Notes: a model not told the origin generated them from the sequence alone. A stretch of DNA of 64,000 nucleotides from an uncultured Eubacteriales bacterium (GCA_900317425.1 ONGR01000007.1:1-64000), one strand, 5' to 3'. Numbered from the stretch's first letter, positions 34,628-43,542 are shown. A program made the numbers and translations.

Positions 34628-34926
34628 CGTACAGCACCTCCCCAGGGAATATTGGCTTGGGACTTGTCGCAGCTGCGGAACACCGCGCACTCCACGCGGG
34701 CTTTCAGCGTGCAGTCCAGGGCGCCCTTGTCCACCACGGTGACGCGGGCATTGTCCACACCCAGACGCTCCAGCGTCTCCAGCACGGTGGCCTTGATCTG
34801 GCGGCCATACTGGTTCATGACGCTGCTGTGCAGCTCCAGAGTCACGCCGCCCTCGCCGGGCTCAATGGTGACCTGGGCATCGCTGGATTCCAGCGTACCG
34901 GCAATGGCCGGCTTCAGAATTTCCAT
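34624..34926 (-). CDS. citD: Citrate lyase gamma subunit (acyl carrier protein)
   Basis: The 100-residue CitD carries the phosphoribosyl-dephospho-CoA group on Ser14, in the conserved GTLESSDAQV context. IEPGEGGVTLELHSSVMNQYG also matches the family. It is the first gene of the lyase operon; AGGAGG lies 10 bases before the ATG. Confidence 0.95.
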   Translation of the reverse strand: MEILKPAIAGTLESSDAQVTIEPGEGGVTLELHSSVMNQYGRQIKATVLETLERLGVDNARVTVVDKGALDCTLKARVECAVFRSCDKSQANIPWGGAVR

Positions 34927-34973
34927 GTGCGTCTCTCCTCCTTGCTCGATATTTATTTCATTACTTTATAAAA

Positions 34974-35006
34974 GTCGGGCACATTATATCATGAAACGTG
35001 CCCGAC
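34974..35006 (-). repeat. Perfect inverted repeat around the citDEF -10 (candidate operator)
   Basis: GTCGGGCAC (34974-34982) and GTGCCCGAC (34998-35006) are perfect 9-bp arms with a 15-base centre that contains the promoter -10. The spacing places the two half sites about 24 bases apart, suited to a dimeric regulator. The sequence could also fold as RNA, but it lies upstream of the predicted start. No regulator gene is adjacent. Confidence 0.7.
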
Positions 35007-35011
35007 AACAA
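34983..35011 (-). promoter_or_regulatory. Promoter of the citDEF-transporter operon
   Basis: Minus strand TTGTTG (35006-35011), 17-base spacer and perfect TATAAT (34983-34988), about 55 bases before citD. Confidence 0.78.
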
Positions 35012-35101
35012 GAAAAAAGTTTGAAAACAAGGCACTAATTTCACAGCGCGCCTGCGGCAGATGCCGCAGGCACGCTGTGTTTCCCTTTTCGTGTTTGCCG
35101 C

Positions 35102-36316
35102 TTACAGCTTGGCCTCCAGACGGCCGCGGATGGCGGCGATGAACTCAGCGCTGGTAACGGCGGTGGCGTGGAAGTCCTGGTCCACCAGGCCCACCAGATC
35201 CTTGGTCATGATGCCGTCGTTCAGCGTCTCCACGCAGGCCTTCTCCAGCTTGTCGGCAAAGGACACCAGATCCTCCAGGCCGTCCAGCTGGCCGCGCTTG
35301 CGCAGGGCCCCGGTCCAGGCGTAAATGGTGGCCATGGGGTTGGTGGAGGTGGCCTCACCCTTCAGGTGCTTGTAATAGTGCTTGGTGACGGTACCGTGGG
35401 CGGCCTCATACTCGGTGGTGCCGTCCGGGGCCACCAGCACACTGGTCATCATGGCCAGAGAGCCGAAGGCGGTGGACACCATGTCGCTCATCACGTCGCC
35501 GTCGTAGTTCTTGCAGGCCCAGATGAAGCCGCCCTTGGAGCGGATGACCCGGGCTACGGCGTCGTCGATGAGGGTGTAGAAATAGGTGATGCCCAACTCC
35601 TCGAACTTGGCCCGGTAGGTCTTCTCGAACTCCTCCTCGAACACCCGCTTGAACTGGCCGTCGTAGATCTTGGCGATGGTGTCCTTGGTGGAGAACCACA
35701 GATCCTGCCTGGTGTCGATGGCGTACTGGAAGCAGGCCCGGGCGAAGGAGCGGATGCTCTTCTCCTTGTTGTGGGCGCCCTGCCACACGGCGGGGCCGTC
35801 CACCTTCTGGACCAGCAGCGTCTTCTCCTCTCCGGATTCACCCTTGAAGGTCATGGTGCAGGTGCCGGGCTCGGTGGTATACATATCCACGCTCTTGTAC
35901 ACGTCGCCGTAGGCGTGACGGGCGATGGTGATGGGCTCCTTCCAGTTCTTCACCACCGGGTGGATGGAGTCGATGAGGATGGGGGCGCGGAACACGGTGC
36001 CGTCCAGGATGGAGCGGATGGTGCCGTTGGGGCTCTTCCACATCTCGGTCAGCTGGGGGTATTCCTCCATGCGCTGCTTGTTGGGGGTGATGGTGGCGCA
36101 CTTGACGGCCACGCCCAGGCGCTTGGTAGCGTTGGCGGCGTCCACGGTGACCTGATCGCGGGTCTCGTTGCGGTGCAGCAGGCCCAGATCGTAGTACTCG
36201 GTCTTCAACTCCACAAAGGGGGTGATCAGCTGATCCTTGATCATCTGCCACAGGATGCGGGTCATCTCGTCGCCGTCCATCTCCACCAGGGGCGTGATCA
36301 TTTGAATCTTGTTCAT
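35102..36316 (-). CDS. icd: NADP-dependent isocitrate dehydrogenase (eukaryote-like type)
   Basis: A 404-residue homodimer-type IDH that makes 2-oxoglutarate from isocitrate. The start MNKIQMITPLVEMDGDEMTRI and segments GTVFRAPI, SIHPVVKNWKEPI, GGFIWACKNYDGDV and AAHGTVTKHYY are those of the type II (mitochondrial-like) family rather than E. coli Icd. The ATG at 36316 follows GGAAGGAG; ATG 36322 and an upstream start at 36340 are alternatives. It starts 20 bases after the aconitase stop, so the two form one operon feeding glutamate synthesis. Confidence 0.94.
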   Translation of the reverse strand: MNKIQMITPLVEMDGDEMTRILWQMIKDQLITPFVELKTEYYDLGLLHRNETRDQVTVDAANATKRLGVAVKCATITPNKQRMEEYPQLTEMWKSPNGTIRSILDGTVFRAPILIDSIHPVVKNWKEPITIARHAYGDVYKSVDMYTTEPGTCTMTFKGESGEEKTLLVQKVDGPAVWQGAHNKEKSIRSFARACFQYAIDTRQDLWFSTKDTIAKIYDGQFKRVFEEEFEKTYRAKFEELGITYFYTLIDDAVARVIRSKGGFIWACKNYDGDVMSDMVSTAFGSLAMMTSVLVAPDGTTEYEAAHGTVTKHYYKHLKGEATSTNPMATIYAWTGALRKRGQLDGLEDLVSFADKLEKACVETLNDGIMTKDLVGLVDQDFHATAVTSAEFIAAIRGRLEAKL

Positions 36317-36336
36317 TGTCATACTCCTTCCCTTAT

Positions 36337-38574
36337 TCACACGCGTGCCGCGTAGTAGTTCATGAGGCAGCCGTCCAGCAGGATGGCCCTCTCATCCTCG
36401 GTCAGGCCCCGGATGTGGAGCAGAATATCCTCCACGGTGCCGTTCTGGCGGATGATCTTGCTGGGGATGTCCTCCTCGCCGTCCTTGATCATGCGGCGGA
36501 CGTCGGGCACAAACAGGCAGTCGCCGGGGTTATACGCGAAGGGTGTGCCCTCGTCGATGGTAAAGGGCAGGATGCCCCAGTTGATGCAGTTGCTGCGATA
36601 GCGCTTGGTGGCGTACTCATAGCAGATGTTGGCGAAGCCGCCCAGCACCTTCTGGCAGGAGGCGGCCTGCTCCCGGGCGGAGCCGTCGCCCGGCCGGTTG
36701 GCAAACACGGCGGAGCCGTACTGTGTGTTGGCCATCAGGACGTTGGCGTCGCCCACCCGGCCCAGGATCTCCCGGACGTGGAAGGGGGAGTCGCCGTGGC
36801 GGCGCTGCCGCTCCATGTTGGCGATCTCCTTGGCACGGGGCACGTAGTCCGGCACGCGGCGGCTGAGGGTGAACTCGGCCATGCGCAGGGGATTGCTGCG
36901 ATAGGAGGAGGTCTCGCCGGAGGGGATCAACTCGTCGGTGGTGGTGACGGGGTCGTGGATGACGGCGGCCAGCTCCACCAGCAGATTCTCGCCCAGCTCG
37001 TACATCTTGGGCCAGTCCGTGATGTTGGGGCCCATCACCAGCTCCACGCTGGGATCGGCCTTACCGAAGCCGTAGTAGACCCGGTTCTTATAGATGGACT
37101 TGTCGAAGTGATACTCGTGGTGGACGGGCTCGTAGTCCACCTCGGTGGCCGGGGTGATGCGGCCGCCGTTGCGGGCCGTGGCGGCGATGGAGCGGGAGTC
37201 CATCAGACACACGGCGGCGAACTGGCCCTCGCCGGGCTTGGAGCCCTCTCGGTTGGGGAAGTTGCGGGTGGTGTGGCGCAGTGACAGGCCGTTGTTGGCG
37301 GGCACGTCGCCGGCGCCGAAGCAGGGGCCGCAGAAGCTGGGCTTGATGACCGCGCCGGCGCCCAGCAGATCGGCGGTGGCGCCTACCTTCATCAGCTCCA
37401 TGGACACGGGCACGGAGGTGGGATACACGGAGAAGCTGAACGGGCCGTTGCCGGTGCTGCCGCCACGGATGATGTCGGCCGCCTCGGTGATGTTGTCGAA
37501 CAGACCGCCGCTGCAGCCGGCGATGACGCCCTGGTCGGCCCAGACACCGCCATCGTGGATCTTGTCGGTCAGATGGACGTGGGCCTTGGGGAAGCGGTGG
37601 GCCGCGTCGTCCTCCACCTTCTTGAGGATCTCCTGGGCGTTATCCAGGAACTCCCGGATGGTCCAGGCGTTGGAGGGATGGAAGGGCAGGGCGATCATGG
37701 GCTCCACCTTATCCAATTCGATGGTGATCATCTTGTCATAGTAGGCGCAGGCGCCGGGCTTGAGCCGGGCGTAATCCTGGGGCCGGCCGTGGGCTTCGTA
37801 GAATCCCCGGGTCACCTCGTCCGTCTCCCAGATGGAGCTGAGGCAGGTGGTCTCGGTGGTCATCACGTCGATGCCGTTGCGGAAGTCGATGGGCAGCTCG
37901 GCGATGCCGGGGCCTGCGAACTCCAGCACCATGTTGTTGACGAACTTGCGCTCGAAGGTGGCCTTCACCAGGGCAATGGCCACGTCGTGGGGCCCCACGC
38001 CCCGGCGGGGCTTGCCGGTGAGATACACCAGCACCACCTTGGGCATGGGAACGTCCCAGGTGTTCTTGAGCAGCTGCTTGGCCAGCTCCGGGCCGCCCTC
38101 GCCCACGGCCATGGTGCCCAGAGCGCCGTAGCGGGTGTGGGAGTCGGAGCCCAGGATCATGGAGCCGCAGCGGGTCAGCTCCTCACGGGCATAGGAGTGG
38201 ATCACGCTCTGGTTGGCGGGCACGTAGATGCCGCCGTATTTTTTGGCGGCGGACAGGCCGTACATGTGGTCGTCCTCGTTGATGGTGCCGCCCACGGCGC
38301 AGAGGCTGTTGTGGCAGTTGGTCAGGGCGTAGGGAATGGGAAATTCCTTCATGCCGGAGGCCCGTGCCTGCTGGATGATACCTACGTAAGTGATGTCGTG
38401 GGACGCCATGGCGTCGAACCTCACCTTCAGTTCCTCGGGGTTGCCGGACACGTTGTGGGCCTGCAGGATCTTCCAGGCCATGGTCTCCTTTTTCGCCGCT
38501 TCCGGGGCGATGGGCACGCTGTCCAGCGGCGCGCCGTTTACCAGATAGACGCCGTGATCGGTCAGTTGAATCAT
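36337..38574 (-). CDS. acn: Aconitate hydratase
   Basis: A 745-residue aconitase with a 4Fe-4S cluster. Cluster-cysteine contexts are visible in VIAGCSGG and PSFCGPCFGAG. LGSDSHTRYGALGTMAVGEG and SRSIAATARNGGR are aconitase-family landmarks, and the swivel domain is C-terminal (RRYRSNC-type and LPFTIDEGTPF segments). It interconverts citrate and isocitrate. It starts with MIQLTDHGVYLVNGAPLDS and is the first gene of the acn-icd operon, directly upstream of citrate lyase, which competes for the same substrate. Confidence 0.93.
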   Translation of the reverse strand: MIQLTDHGVYLVNGAPLDSVPIAPEAAKKETMAWKILQAHNVSGNPEELKVRFDAMASHDITYVGIIQQARASGMKEFPIPYALTNCHNSLCAVGGTINEDDHMYGLSAAKKYGGIYVPANQSVIHSYAREELTRCGSMILGSDSHTRYGALGTMAVGEGGPELAKQLLKNTWDVPMPKVVLVYLTGKPRRGVGPHDVAIALVKATFERKFVNNMVLEFAGPGIAELPIDFRNGIDVMTTETTCLSSIWETDEVTRGFYEAHGRPQDYARLKPGACAYYDKMITIELDKVEPMIALPFHPSNAWTIREFLDNAQEILKKVEDDAAHRFPKAHVHLTDKIHDGGVWADQGVIAGCSGGLFDNITEAADIIRGGSTGNGPFSFSVYPTSVPVSMELMKVGATADLLGAGAVIKPSFCGPCFGAGDVPANNGLSLRHTTRNFPNREGSKPGEGQFAAVCLMDSRSIAATARNGGRITPATEVDYEPVHHEYHFDKSIYKNRVYYGFGKADPSVELVMGPNITDWPKMYELGENLLVELAAVIHDPVTTTDELIPSGETSSYRSNPLRMAEFTLSRRVPDYVPRAKEIANMERQRRHGDSPFHVREILGRVGDANVLMANTQYGSAVFANRPGDGSAREQAASCQKVLGGFANICYEYATKRYRSNCINWGILPFTIDEGTPFAYNPGDCLFVPDVRRMIKDGEEDIPSKIIRQNGTVEDILLHIRGLTEDERAILLDGCLMNYYAARV

Positions 38575-38640
38575 AACGAGCCTCCTGTGATCTTTTTAAT
38601 TGTAATCGCTGCGGCAGCTGCGCCGCCTTTTCTATCTGAT

Positions 38641-38719
38641 ATTTTACCAAACGGAGCAGAAAAGTCGACACTATTTCCCAATAATCCGCATTTTCTGCGA
38701 AATAACCACACTATTTCGC
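38641..38719 (-). promoter_or_regulatory. Promoter region of acn-icd with direct and inverted repeats
   Basis: The minus strand has an extended -10 TGGTAAAAT (38641-38649). Upstream lie two copies of ACACTATTTC (plus-strand reading; 38668-38677 and 38708-38717), exactly 40 bases apart, and the palindrome GCGAAATA-7-TATTTCGC (38697-38719) overlapping the second copy. These look like binding sites for a regulator. Confidence 0.55.
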
Positions 38720-38878
38720 TATTTTTTGTCAATATGAATCCGCTGCCCCCCTTCGCTTCAAAAACGCCGGTTTACCGCGCTAACGAGGTGGAGAATCCCG
38801 CCTCGTTTTGACAGATTTTGAAGGAGAACTTGCAAAATCTGCATGGTAAATTGCACAAAGCCTCCGGGCAAAATGAAA

Positions 38879-38909
38879 GAGCCGGGAGATCGAAAGGATC
38901 TCCCGGCTC
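38879..38909 (-). terminator. Terminator after the M20 peptidase relic
   Basis: A perfect 13-bp stem (38879-38891 with 38897-38909) with a 5-base loop, followed on the minus strand by TTTCATTTT. Confidence 0.85.
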
Positions 38910-38925
38910 TTGTTTCTTGTGTCGC

Positions 38926-39945
38926 TTACCGCTCCATCTGGGCGAACTCCTCCTTGATGGCCTTCAGATGATCGGGGTTTGTCATCAGCTCGATGGCTGT
39001 CATAACAAAGCCCTTGATGAAGTTCATCGAATTATCGAAGGCGCCGGGAGTGCAGGCCATCTCCTCGAACTCCACGGTGTGAGCGTAGTAGTTCTTGCCG
39101 TGGAGAGGTGGGCCCATCCAGCTGTTGAGCTGGATGGCGGGGCACTCGTAGCTGACGTCGCCCAGATCGGACGAGCCCATGTGGGGCACTGCGCCCAGCC
39201 GCCGCATCGGAACGCCCAGCAGCTCCATCTGCCGACAGGCCAGCTCGTTGAGGTACATATTGCTGCAGGTGTCCTTGAAGTCCACCTCATCCGGGGTGAT
39301 CTTCACGGTGGTGCCGGTACCCAGGGCGGCGCCCTTGGCACACTCCTCCACCCGCACCATCAGCTTCTCCAGCTGGGCGGTCTTGCTGCTGCGGATATAG
39401 AACAGCGCGCTGGTGTAATCCGGAATAATGTTGGGCGCCTCGCCGCCGTTGATGATCACGCCGTGGATACGGGCGTCATCCTTGGTCTGCTGGCGCAGGG
39501 CGTTGACCAGATTGAAGAAATTGATCATGGCGTCCAGCGCGTTGAGGCCCTCCTCCGGAGCGGAGGCGGCGTGGGACGATTTGCCGAAGAACTCGAACCG
39601 GCGGCAGAAGATGGCCACGGAGTTGATGGAGCTGCTGTTCTCGTTGGCCGGATGGGCCATCATGGCCACGTCCATGTCGCGGAACACGCCCCGCTTGGAC
39701 ATCTCCACCTTGGTGCCGGCGGTCTCCTCCGCCGGGGTGCCGAAGACGTAGATCTCGGCGCCGTATTCGTCGGCAAACTCACGCATGGCAATGCCGGAGC
39801 CCACAGACATCATGGCAATCAGGTTGTGGCCGCAGCCGTGGCCCAGCTTGGGCAGGGCGTCGTACTCAGCCAGCATGGCGATCTTGGGGCCGGGCTTCTT
39901 GCCCTTGTAGACGGCCCGGTAGGCGGTGGGGAAATCGCCGTACCG
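38926..39945 (-). pseudogene. M20 family amidohydrolase, N-terminus deleted
   Basis: The readable protein resembles M20D amidohydrolases such as aminobenzoyl-glutamate hydrolases: AMLAEYDALP, LGHGCGHNLIA (metal ligands), GTPAEETAGT, HPANENSSSI and GSSDLGDVSY. The family normally has about 60-80 further residues before the AEYDALP block. Here the frame can be followed upstream to YGDFPTAYRAVYKGKKPGPK, then passes into transporter sequence where the frame meets a TGA. The first ATG in frame is at 39876, too late for a full enzyme. It is probably inactive. Confidence 0.8.
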
Positions 39946-40439
39946 GTGATGGAGTCAAAGCCCACCTGCAGGGCAAGTGCGACCATAATGGGGATCAGGG
40001 GGATCATTTCCTCGCAGGCACCCATGATGACGGACAGGGTGGTGATGAGGATCATGACCACGGGGATGATAATCAATTCTTTGCCGCGCAGTTTCCTGGA
40101 CAGGCGCATCAATCCACCTTCGATGGCGCCGCTGTCTTGCAGAAGTCCGATAGAACCACCCACGATGAACACGAAGAAGATGATATCGGACGCCTTGGCC
40201 ATACCACCGGCCAGGGAGGACAGGAAGGTCGTCAGGTTCACGGGAGTCTTGTCAACGTAGTGGAAAGAATCCGGATCGATGATGGTTCTGGTGCTGCCGG
40301 TGTTGGGATCGGTAAAGTCAACTCTGTCATACACGCCCGCGGGGACGATCTAGGTCAGGATCGAGCAGAACAGGATCACCAGCATCAGCAACGTGAATAC
40401 GTGGGGAACTTTAAACGTGCGTTTCTTTTCCGTTGCCAT
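39935..40439 (-). pseudogene. YfcC/DcuC-like transporter, early stop and C-terminal deletion
   Basis: From the ATG at 40439 (after AGGAGGT) the protein reads MATEKKRTFKVPHVFTLLM and continues as a membrane transporter of the YfcC family, usually 450-500 residues. Codon 30 is TAG (40350-40352), where TAC would restore a normal SILTYIVPAGVYD segment. Beyond it the same frame stays open through GGMAKASDIIFFVFIVGGS and VGFDSITGTAI, and then switches at about 39935-39950 into the M20 peptidase in another frame. The gene has therefore both a nonsense codon and a loss of about two thirds of its length. Confidence 0.8.
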
Positions 40440-40849
40440 TTTTTCTACCTCCTAACAAAAAATTGCGCGAGTGCGCTGACTTTTCCCGGCATCCGCGCGT
40501 GGTGCGCCAAACGGTTCTCCGTCTCTCTCGGCCGGCACGTCCATGGTGGTATGGACGTTCTCTCCACCGTACCGCCGTATGGCTCCGTCTTTATCTTGCC
40601 GCAAGAGTTTAACAATGTAAAGCGGAGCTGTATCACGCCCGCTCTTTTTGTGCAAATTGTCAAAAGGCTCCTGCCACAATTTGGCATTTGCACTTATGGG
40701 GGTTCCGCCTCTTCGCCCCGCCGCGGATTGACAGGGGGCCGAATGACCTGTAAAATAGTGCATATAGTATACGGTCAAGCATACAACCCCGCGTCTGTCT
40801 GACGCCGGTTTCCCTATGATTCAAAAATGAAGAGCCGGGAGGAAGGCTT
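40440..40849. other. Intergenic region between the transporter relic and the GH13 gene
   Basis: No gene is supported; short open frames on both strands lack ribosome sites and family features. The region is less G+C-rich than its flanks and contains the divergent regulatory sequences of the two neighbouring units, with one clear plus-strand promoter at 40728-40756. Confidence 0.6.
40728..40756 (+). promoter_or_regulatory. Promoter of the GH13-HAD operon
   Basis: TTGACA (40728-40733), 17-base spacer and TAAAAT (40751-40756), about 90 bases before the start codon; the leader is AT-rich. Confidence 0.8.
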
Positions 40850-42718
40850 ATGGAACAGAACTGGAGAAAAGAATTCCGCGAACGGTACCAGCGGCATGAG
40901 GCGGAGCTGAAGTGGCTCTACCTGGAGCTCTACCACGGTGACGAGCAGGCCTACGCCTATTTTCTCGACATGCTGTACCGGTCCTGGACGGCGCGGAGCG
41001 CCGGGCTGAAGAAGCTGGACCGGAAGCGTCTCCGGGATGCCAACTGGTACAAGGGCCACGAGCTGGTGGGCATGCTGATGTACGTCAACGCCTTTGCCGG
41101 AAACCTGGCCGGGGTCCGGGAAAAGCTGGACTATATCGCCGAGAGCGGCGTCAACTATCTGCACCTGATGCCCCTGCTGGAGAGCCCGGAGGGCCGCAGT
41201 GACGGCGGCTACGCCGTGTCGGATTTCCGCGCCGTCCAGCCCGCCCTGGGCACCATGGAGGATCTGGCCGCTCTGGCGGAGGACTGCCACAGCCGCGGCA
41301 TCGCCGTGTGCCTGGACTTCGTTATGAACCACACCAGTGAGGACCACGAGTGGGCCCGCCGGGCCCGGGCCGGTGAGCGGGAGTTCCAGGAGCGGTATTT
41401 CTTCTTTGACAACTGGGACGTCCCCCGCCGCTATGAGGAGACGGTACCCCAGGTCTTCCCCACCACAGCCCCCGGCAACTTCACCTGGTGTGAAGAGGCC
41501 GGCAAGGTGGTCATGACCACCTTCTACCCCTATCAGTGGGATCTGAACTACGCCAATCCCGCCGTGTTCAATGACATGACGGAGAATATGCTCTATCTGT
41601 GCAACCGGGGCGTGGACATCGTCCGGCTGGACGCGGTGCCCTATATCTGGAAGGAGCTGGGCACCAACTGCCGCAACCTGCCCCAGGTACATACGCTGGT
41701 GCGCATGATGCGCATGGTGTGCGAGATCGTCTGCCCCGGCACGCTGCTGCTGGGCGAGGTGGTCATGGAGCCGTCCAAGGTGGTGCCCTACTTCGGCTCG
41801 GTGGAAAAGCCGGAGTGCCACCTGCTCTATAACGTCACCACCATGGCCAGCACCTGGCACACGGTGGCCACCCGGGACACCCGCCTGCTGCAGCACCAGC
41901 TGGGCCAGGTCTTTGCCCTGCCCCGGGAGTACACCTTCCTCAACTATCTCCGCTGTCACGACGACATCGGCTGGGGTCTGGACTACGGCTATCTGTCCCG
42001 GTTCGGCGCCGACGAGGTGGCCCACAAGAAGTACCTCAACGACTATCTCACCGGCCGCTGGCCCGGCAGTCCCGCCCGGGGCGAGCTCTATAACGACGAT
42101 CCCCGCCTGGGCGACGCCCGTCTGTGCGGCACCACCGCCTCCCTGTGCGGCGTGGAAGCCGCCCGGTACGAGGGGGACGACGCCAAGCTGGACTGGGCCA
42201 TCCGCCAGGACGTGATGCTCCACGCCTATATGTTCACCCTCAGCGGCATCCCGGTCCTCTACAGCGGCGACGAGGTGGGCCGGGAGAACGACTACACCTA
42301 TCACGACGATCCCCTCAAGGCCGCCGACAGCCGCTATCTCCACCGGGGCGATATGGACTGGGCCGCCGCCGAAAAACGGCATGATCCCGCCACGCCCGAA
42401 GGCCGGATCTTCTCCTCCCTGCGCCAGCTGGAAACCCTCCGCGCCGCCCACCGCGCCTTCGACGGACTGGCCGACACGTGGATCATCCCCACCGGAGACG
42501 ACGGCGTACTGGGTATCGGCCGCTACTACAATGGCGAGAAGCTGGTGGCCCTGTTCAACTTCTCCGCCGATCCCCGCCGGGTCAGCGTGATGGAGTTGGG
42601 CGATTTCCACGATCTGCTCACCGGCACGCCGGCGAATATGTCGGATATCTCCATCCCCGCCGGCGGCTTCGCCTGGCTGCTGTGCGACTTTGACGAAAAG
42701 GAGGACGACTCCCAATGA
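40850..42718 (+). CDS. GH13 subfamily 4 (amylosucrase-like) glycoside hydrolase
   Basis: A 622-residue alpha-amylase-fold enzyme. An N-terminal helical domain (1-90) precedes the barrel, as in amylosucrases. Motifs: LDFVMNHTSEDHEW (155-168), GVDIVRLDAV with nucleophile Asp261, LLGEVVMEPSKV with acid/base Glu303, and RCHDDIGWG with Asp371. NWDVPRRYEETVPQVFP and PGNFTW are also typical of GH13_4. Amylosucrases make glucan and fructose from sucrose. No signal peptide, so it is intracellular. It overlaps the HAD gene (ATGA). In this PTS context it may act on sucrose or sucrose 6-phosphate; this is inferred. Confidence 0.88.
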   Translation: MEQNWRKEFRERYQRHEAELKWLYLELYHGDEQAYAYFLDMLYRSWTARSAGLKKLDRKRLRDANWYKGHELVGMLMYVNAFAGNLAGVREKLDYIAESGVNYLHLMPLLESPEGRSDGGYAVSDFRAVQPALGTMEDLAALAEDCHSRGIAVCLDFVMNHTSEDHEWARRARAGEREFQERYFFFDNWDVPRRYEETVPQVFPTTAPGNFTWCEEAGKVVMTTFYPYQWDLNYANPAVFNDMTENMLYLCNRGVDIVRLDAVPYIWKELGTNCRNLPQVHTLVRMMRMVCEIVCPGTLLLGEVVMEPSKVVPYFGSVEKPECHLLYNVTTMASTWHTVATRDTRLLQHQLGQVFALPREYTFLNYLRCHDDIGWGLDYGYLSRFGADEVAHKKYLNDYLTGRWPGSPARGELYNDDPRLGDARLCGTTASLCGVEAARYEGDDAKLDWAIRQDVMLHAYMFTLSGIPVLYSGDEVGRENDYTYHDDPLKAADSRYLHRGDMDWAAAEKRHDPATPEGRIFSSLRQLETLRAAHRAFDGLADTWIIPTGDDGVLGIGRYYNGEKLVALFNFSADPRRVSVMELGDFHDLLTGTPANMSDISIPAGGFAWLLCDFDEKEDDSQ

Positions 42719-43542
42719 GCAGAAAGCTGATCTTTCTGGATATCGACGGCACGCTGACCTCCCCCGGCAGCAACGTGCCGCCTCAGAGCGCTCTGGAGGC
42801 TATCCGCAGGGCCCAGGCCGCCGGTCACAAGGTGGTGCTTTGCACCGGCCGGAACCTGGATATGCTCTCCCCCCTGCTGGCCTACGGGTTTGACGGCGCT
42901 GTGGCCAGCGGCGGCGGCTACGTGGTGTACGGGAATGAGGTCCTCTACGACTGCCCCATGACGGAGGACCAGCGGCTGCTGGCCATGGATCTGCTGGCGC
43001 AGCAGGGCGTCTTCCGCACCATCGAGGCCAAGGACGCCACTTACGGCGACGAGGGCATGGCGGACTTCCTGGGCGCCGTCAGCGGCGGCAACAGCGAGCT
43101 GGTCCGCTGGCGCAAGGCTCTGGAGGACGATCTGAACATCCAGCCCATGTCCCGCTACGACGGCCGCCCCATCTATAAGATCGTCTTCATGTGCGCCGGC
43201 GCCGACCAGCTCAAACCCGCCCGGGAGGCCCTGGAGCGGGAGTTCTGTTTCCTGGTGCAGGATATCTCCGGCGCCAACTATATCAACGGCGAGCTGATCA
43301 ACCGGAAGTTCGATAAGGGTACCGGCGTCCGTCTGGTGGCCCGGGCCCTGGGTGTGGACCTGGCGGACACCATCGGCTTCGGTGACAGCATGAACGACCT
43401 GGAGATGATCCGGACCGTGGGCACCAGTGTCTGCATGGCCAACGGCAGCCCCACCCTCAAGGCGCACAGCACCATGATCTGCCCTGCCGTGGACGAGGAC
43501 GGTCTGGCCCGCGGCTTCGCCCAGCTGGGTCTGACGGAGTGA
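42715..43542 (+). CDS. HAD superfamily hydrolase, Cof type
   Basis: A 275-residue haloacid-dehalogenase phosphatase of the Cof (IIB) subfamily. Motif I is FLDIDGTLT (Asp9, Asp11), motif II lies in VVLCTGRN, and the metal site is IGFGDSMNDLEM near residue 220. Such enzymes dephosphorylate sugar phosphates or nucleotides. Its start overlaps the GH13 stop, so it is probably translated with it and may act on a sugar phosphate of the same pathway. Confidence 0.9.
   Translation: MSRKLIFLDIDGTLTSPGSNVPPQSALEAIRRAQAAGHKVVLCTGRNLDMLSPLLAYGFDGAVASGGGYVVYGNEVLYDCPMTEDQRLLAMDLLAQQGVFRTIEAKDATYGDEGMADFLGAVSGGNSELVRWRKALEDDLNIQPMSRYDGRPIYKIVFMCAGADQLKPAREALEREFCFLVQDISGANYINGELINRKFDKGTGVRLVARALGVDLADTIGFGDSMNDLEMIRTVGTSVCMANGSPTLKAHSTMICPAVDEDGLARGFAQLGLTE

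Larger units (their letters stand above)
38575..38925. other. Intergenic region upstream of aconitase
   Basis: No gene is seen. The left half holds the acn promoter and repeats; the right half holds an inverted repeat 38812-38820/38833-38841 enclosing an AAGGAG and the terminator of the M20 peptidase relic. A second imperfect hairpin at about 38783-38807 ends in TTTT. The structures at 38780-38845 have no assigned function. Confidence 0.6.

Noticed and set aside
35050..35080. Hairpin after icd as an intrinsic terminator
   Set aside because: The stem is good, but on the minus strand no T-run follows, so it was not listed as a terminator.
38812..38841. Inverted repeat enclosing AAGGAG as a small coding gene or sRNA
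   Set aside because: No promoter of its own is clear and the following frame runs into the M20 relic antisense; evidence too thin for a feature of its own.
40445..40778. Small minus-strand open frames upstream of the YfcC-type relic
   Set aside because: No ribosome site or family likeness; the region looks like intergenic regulatory sequence.
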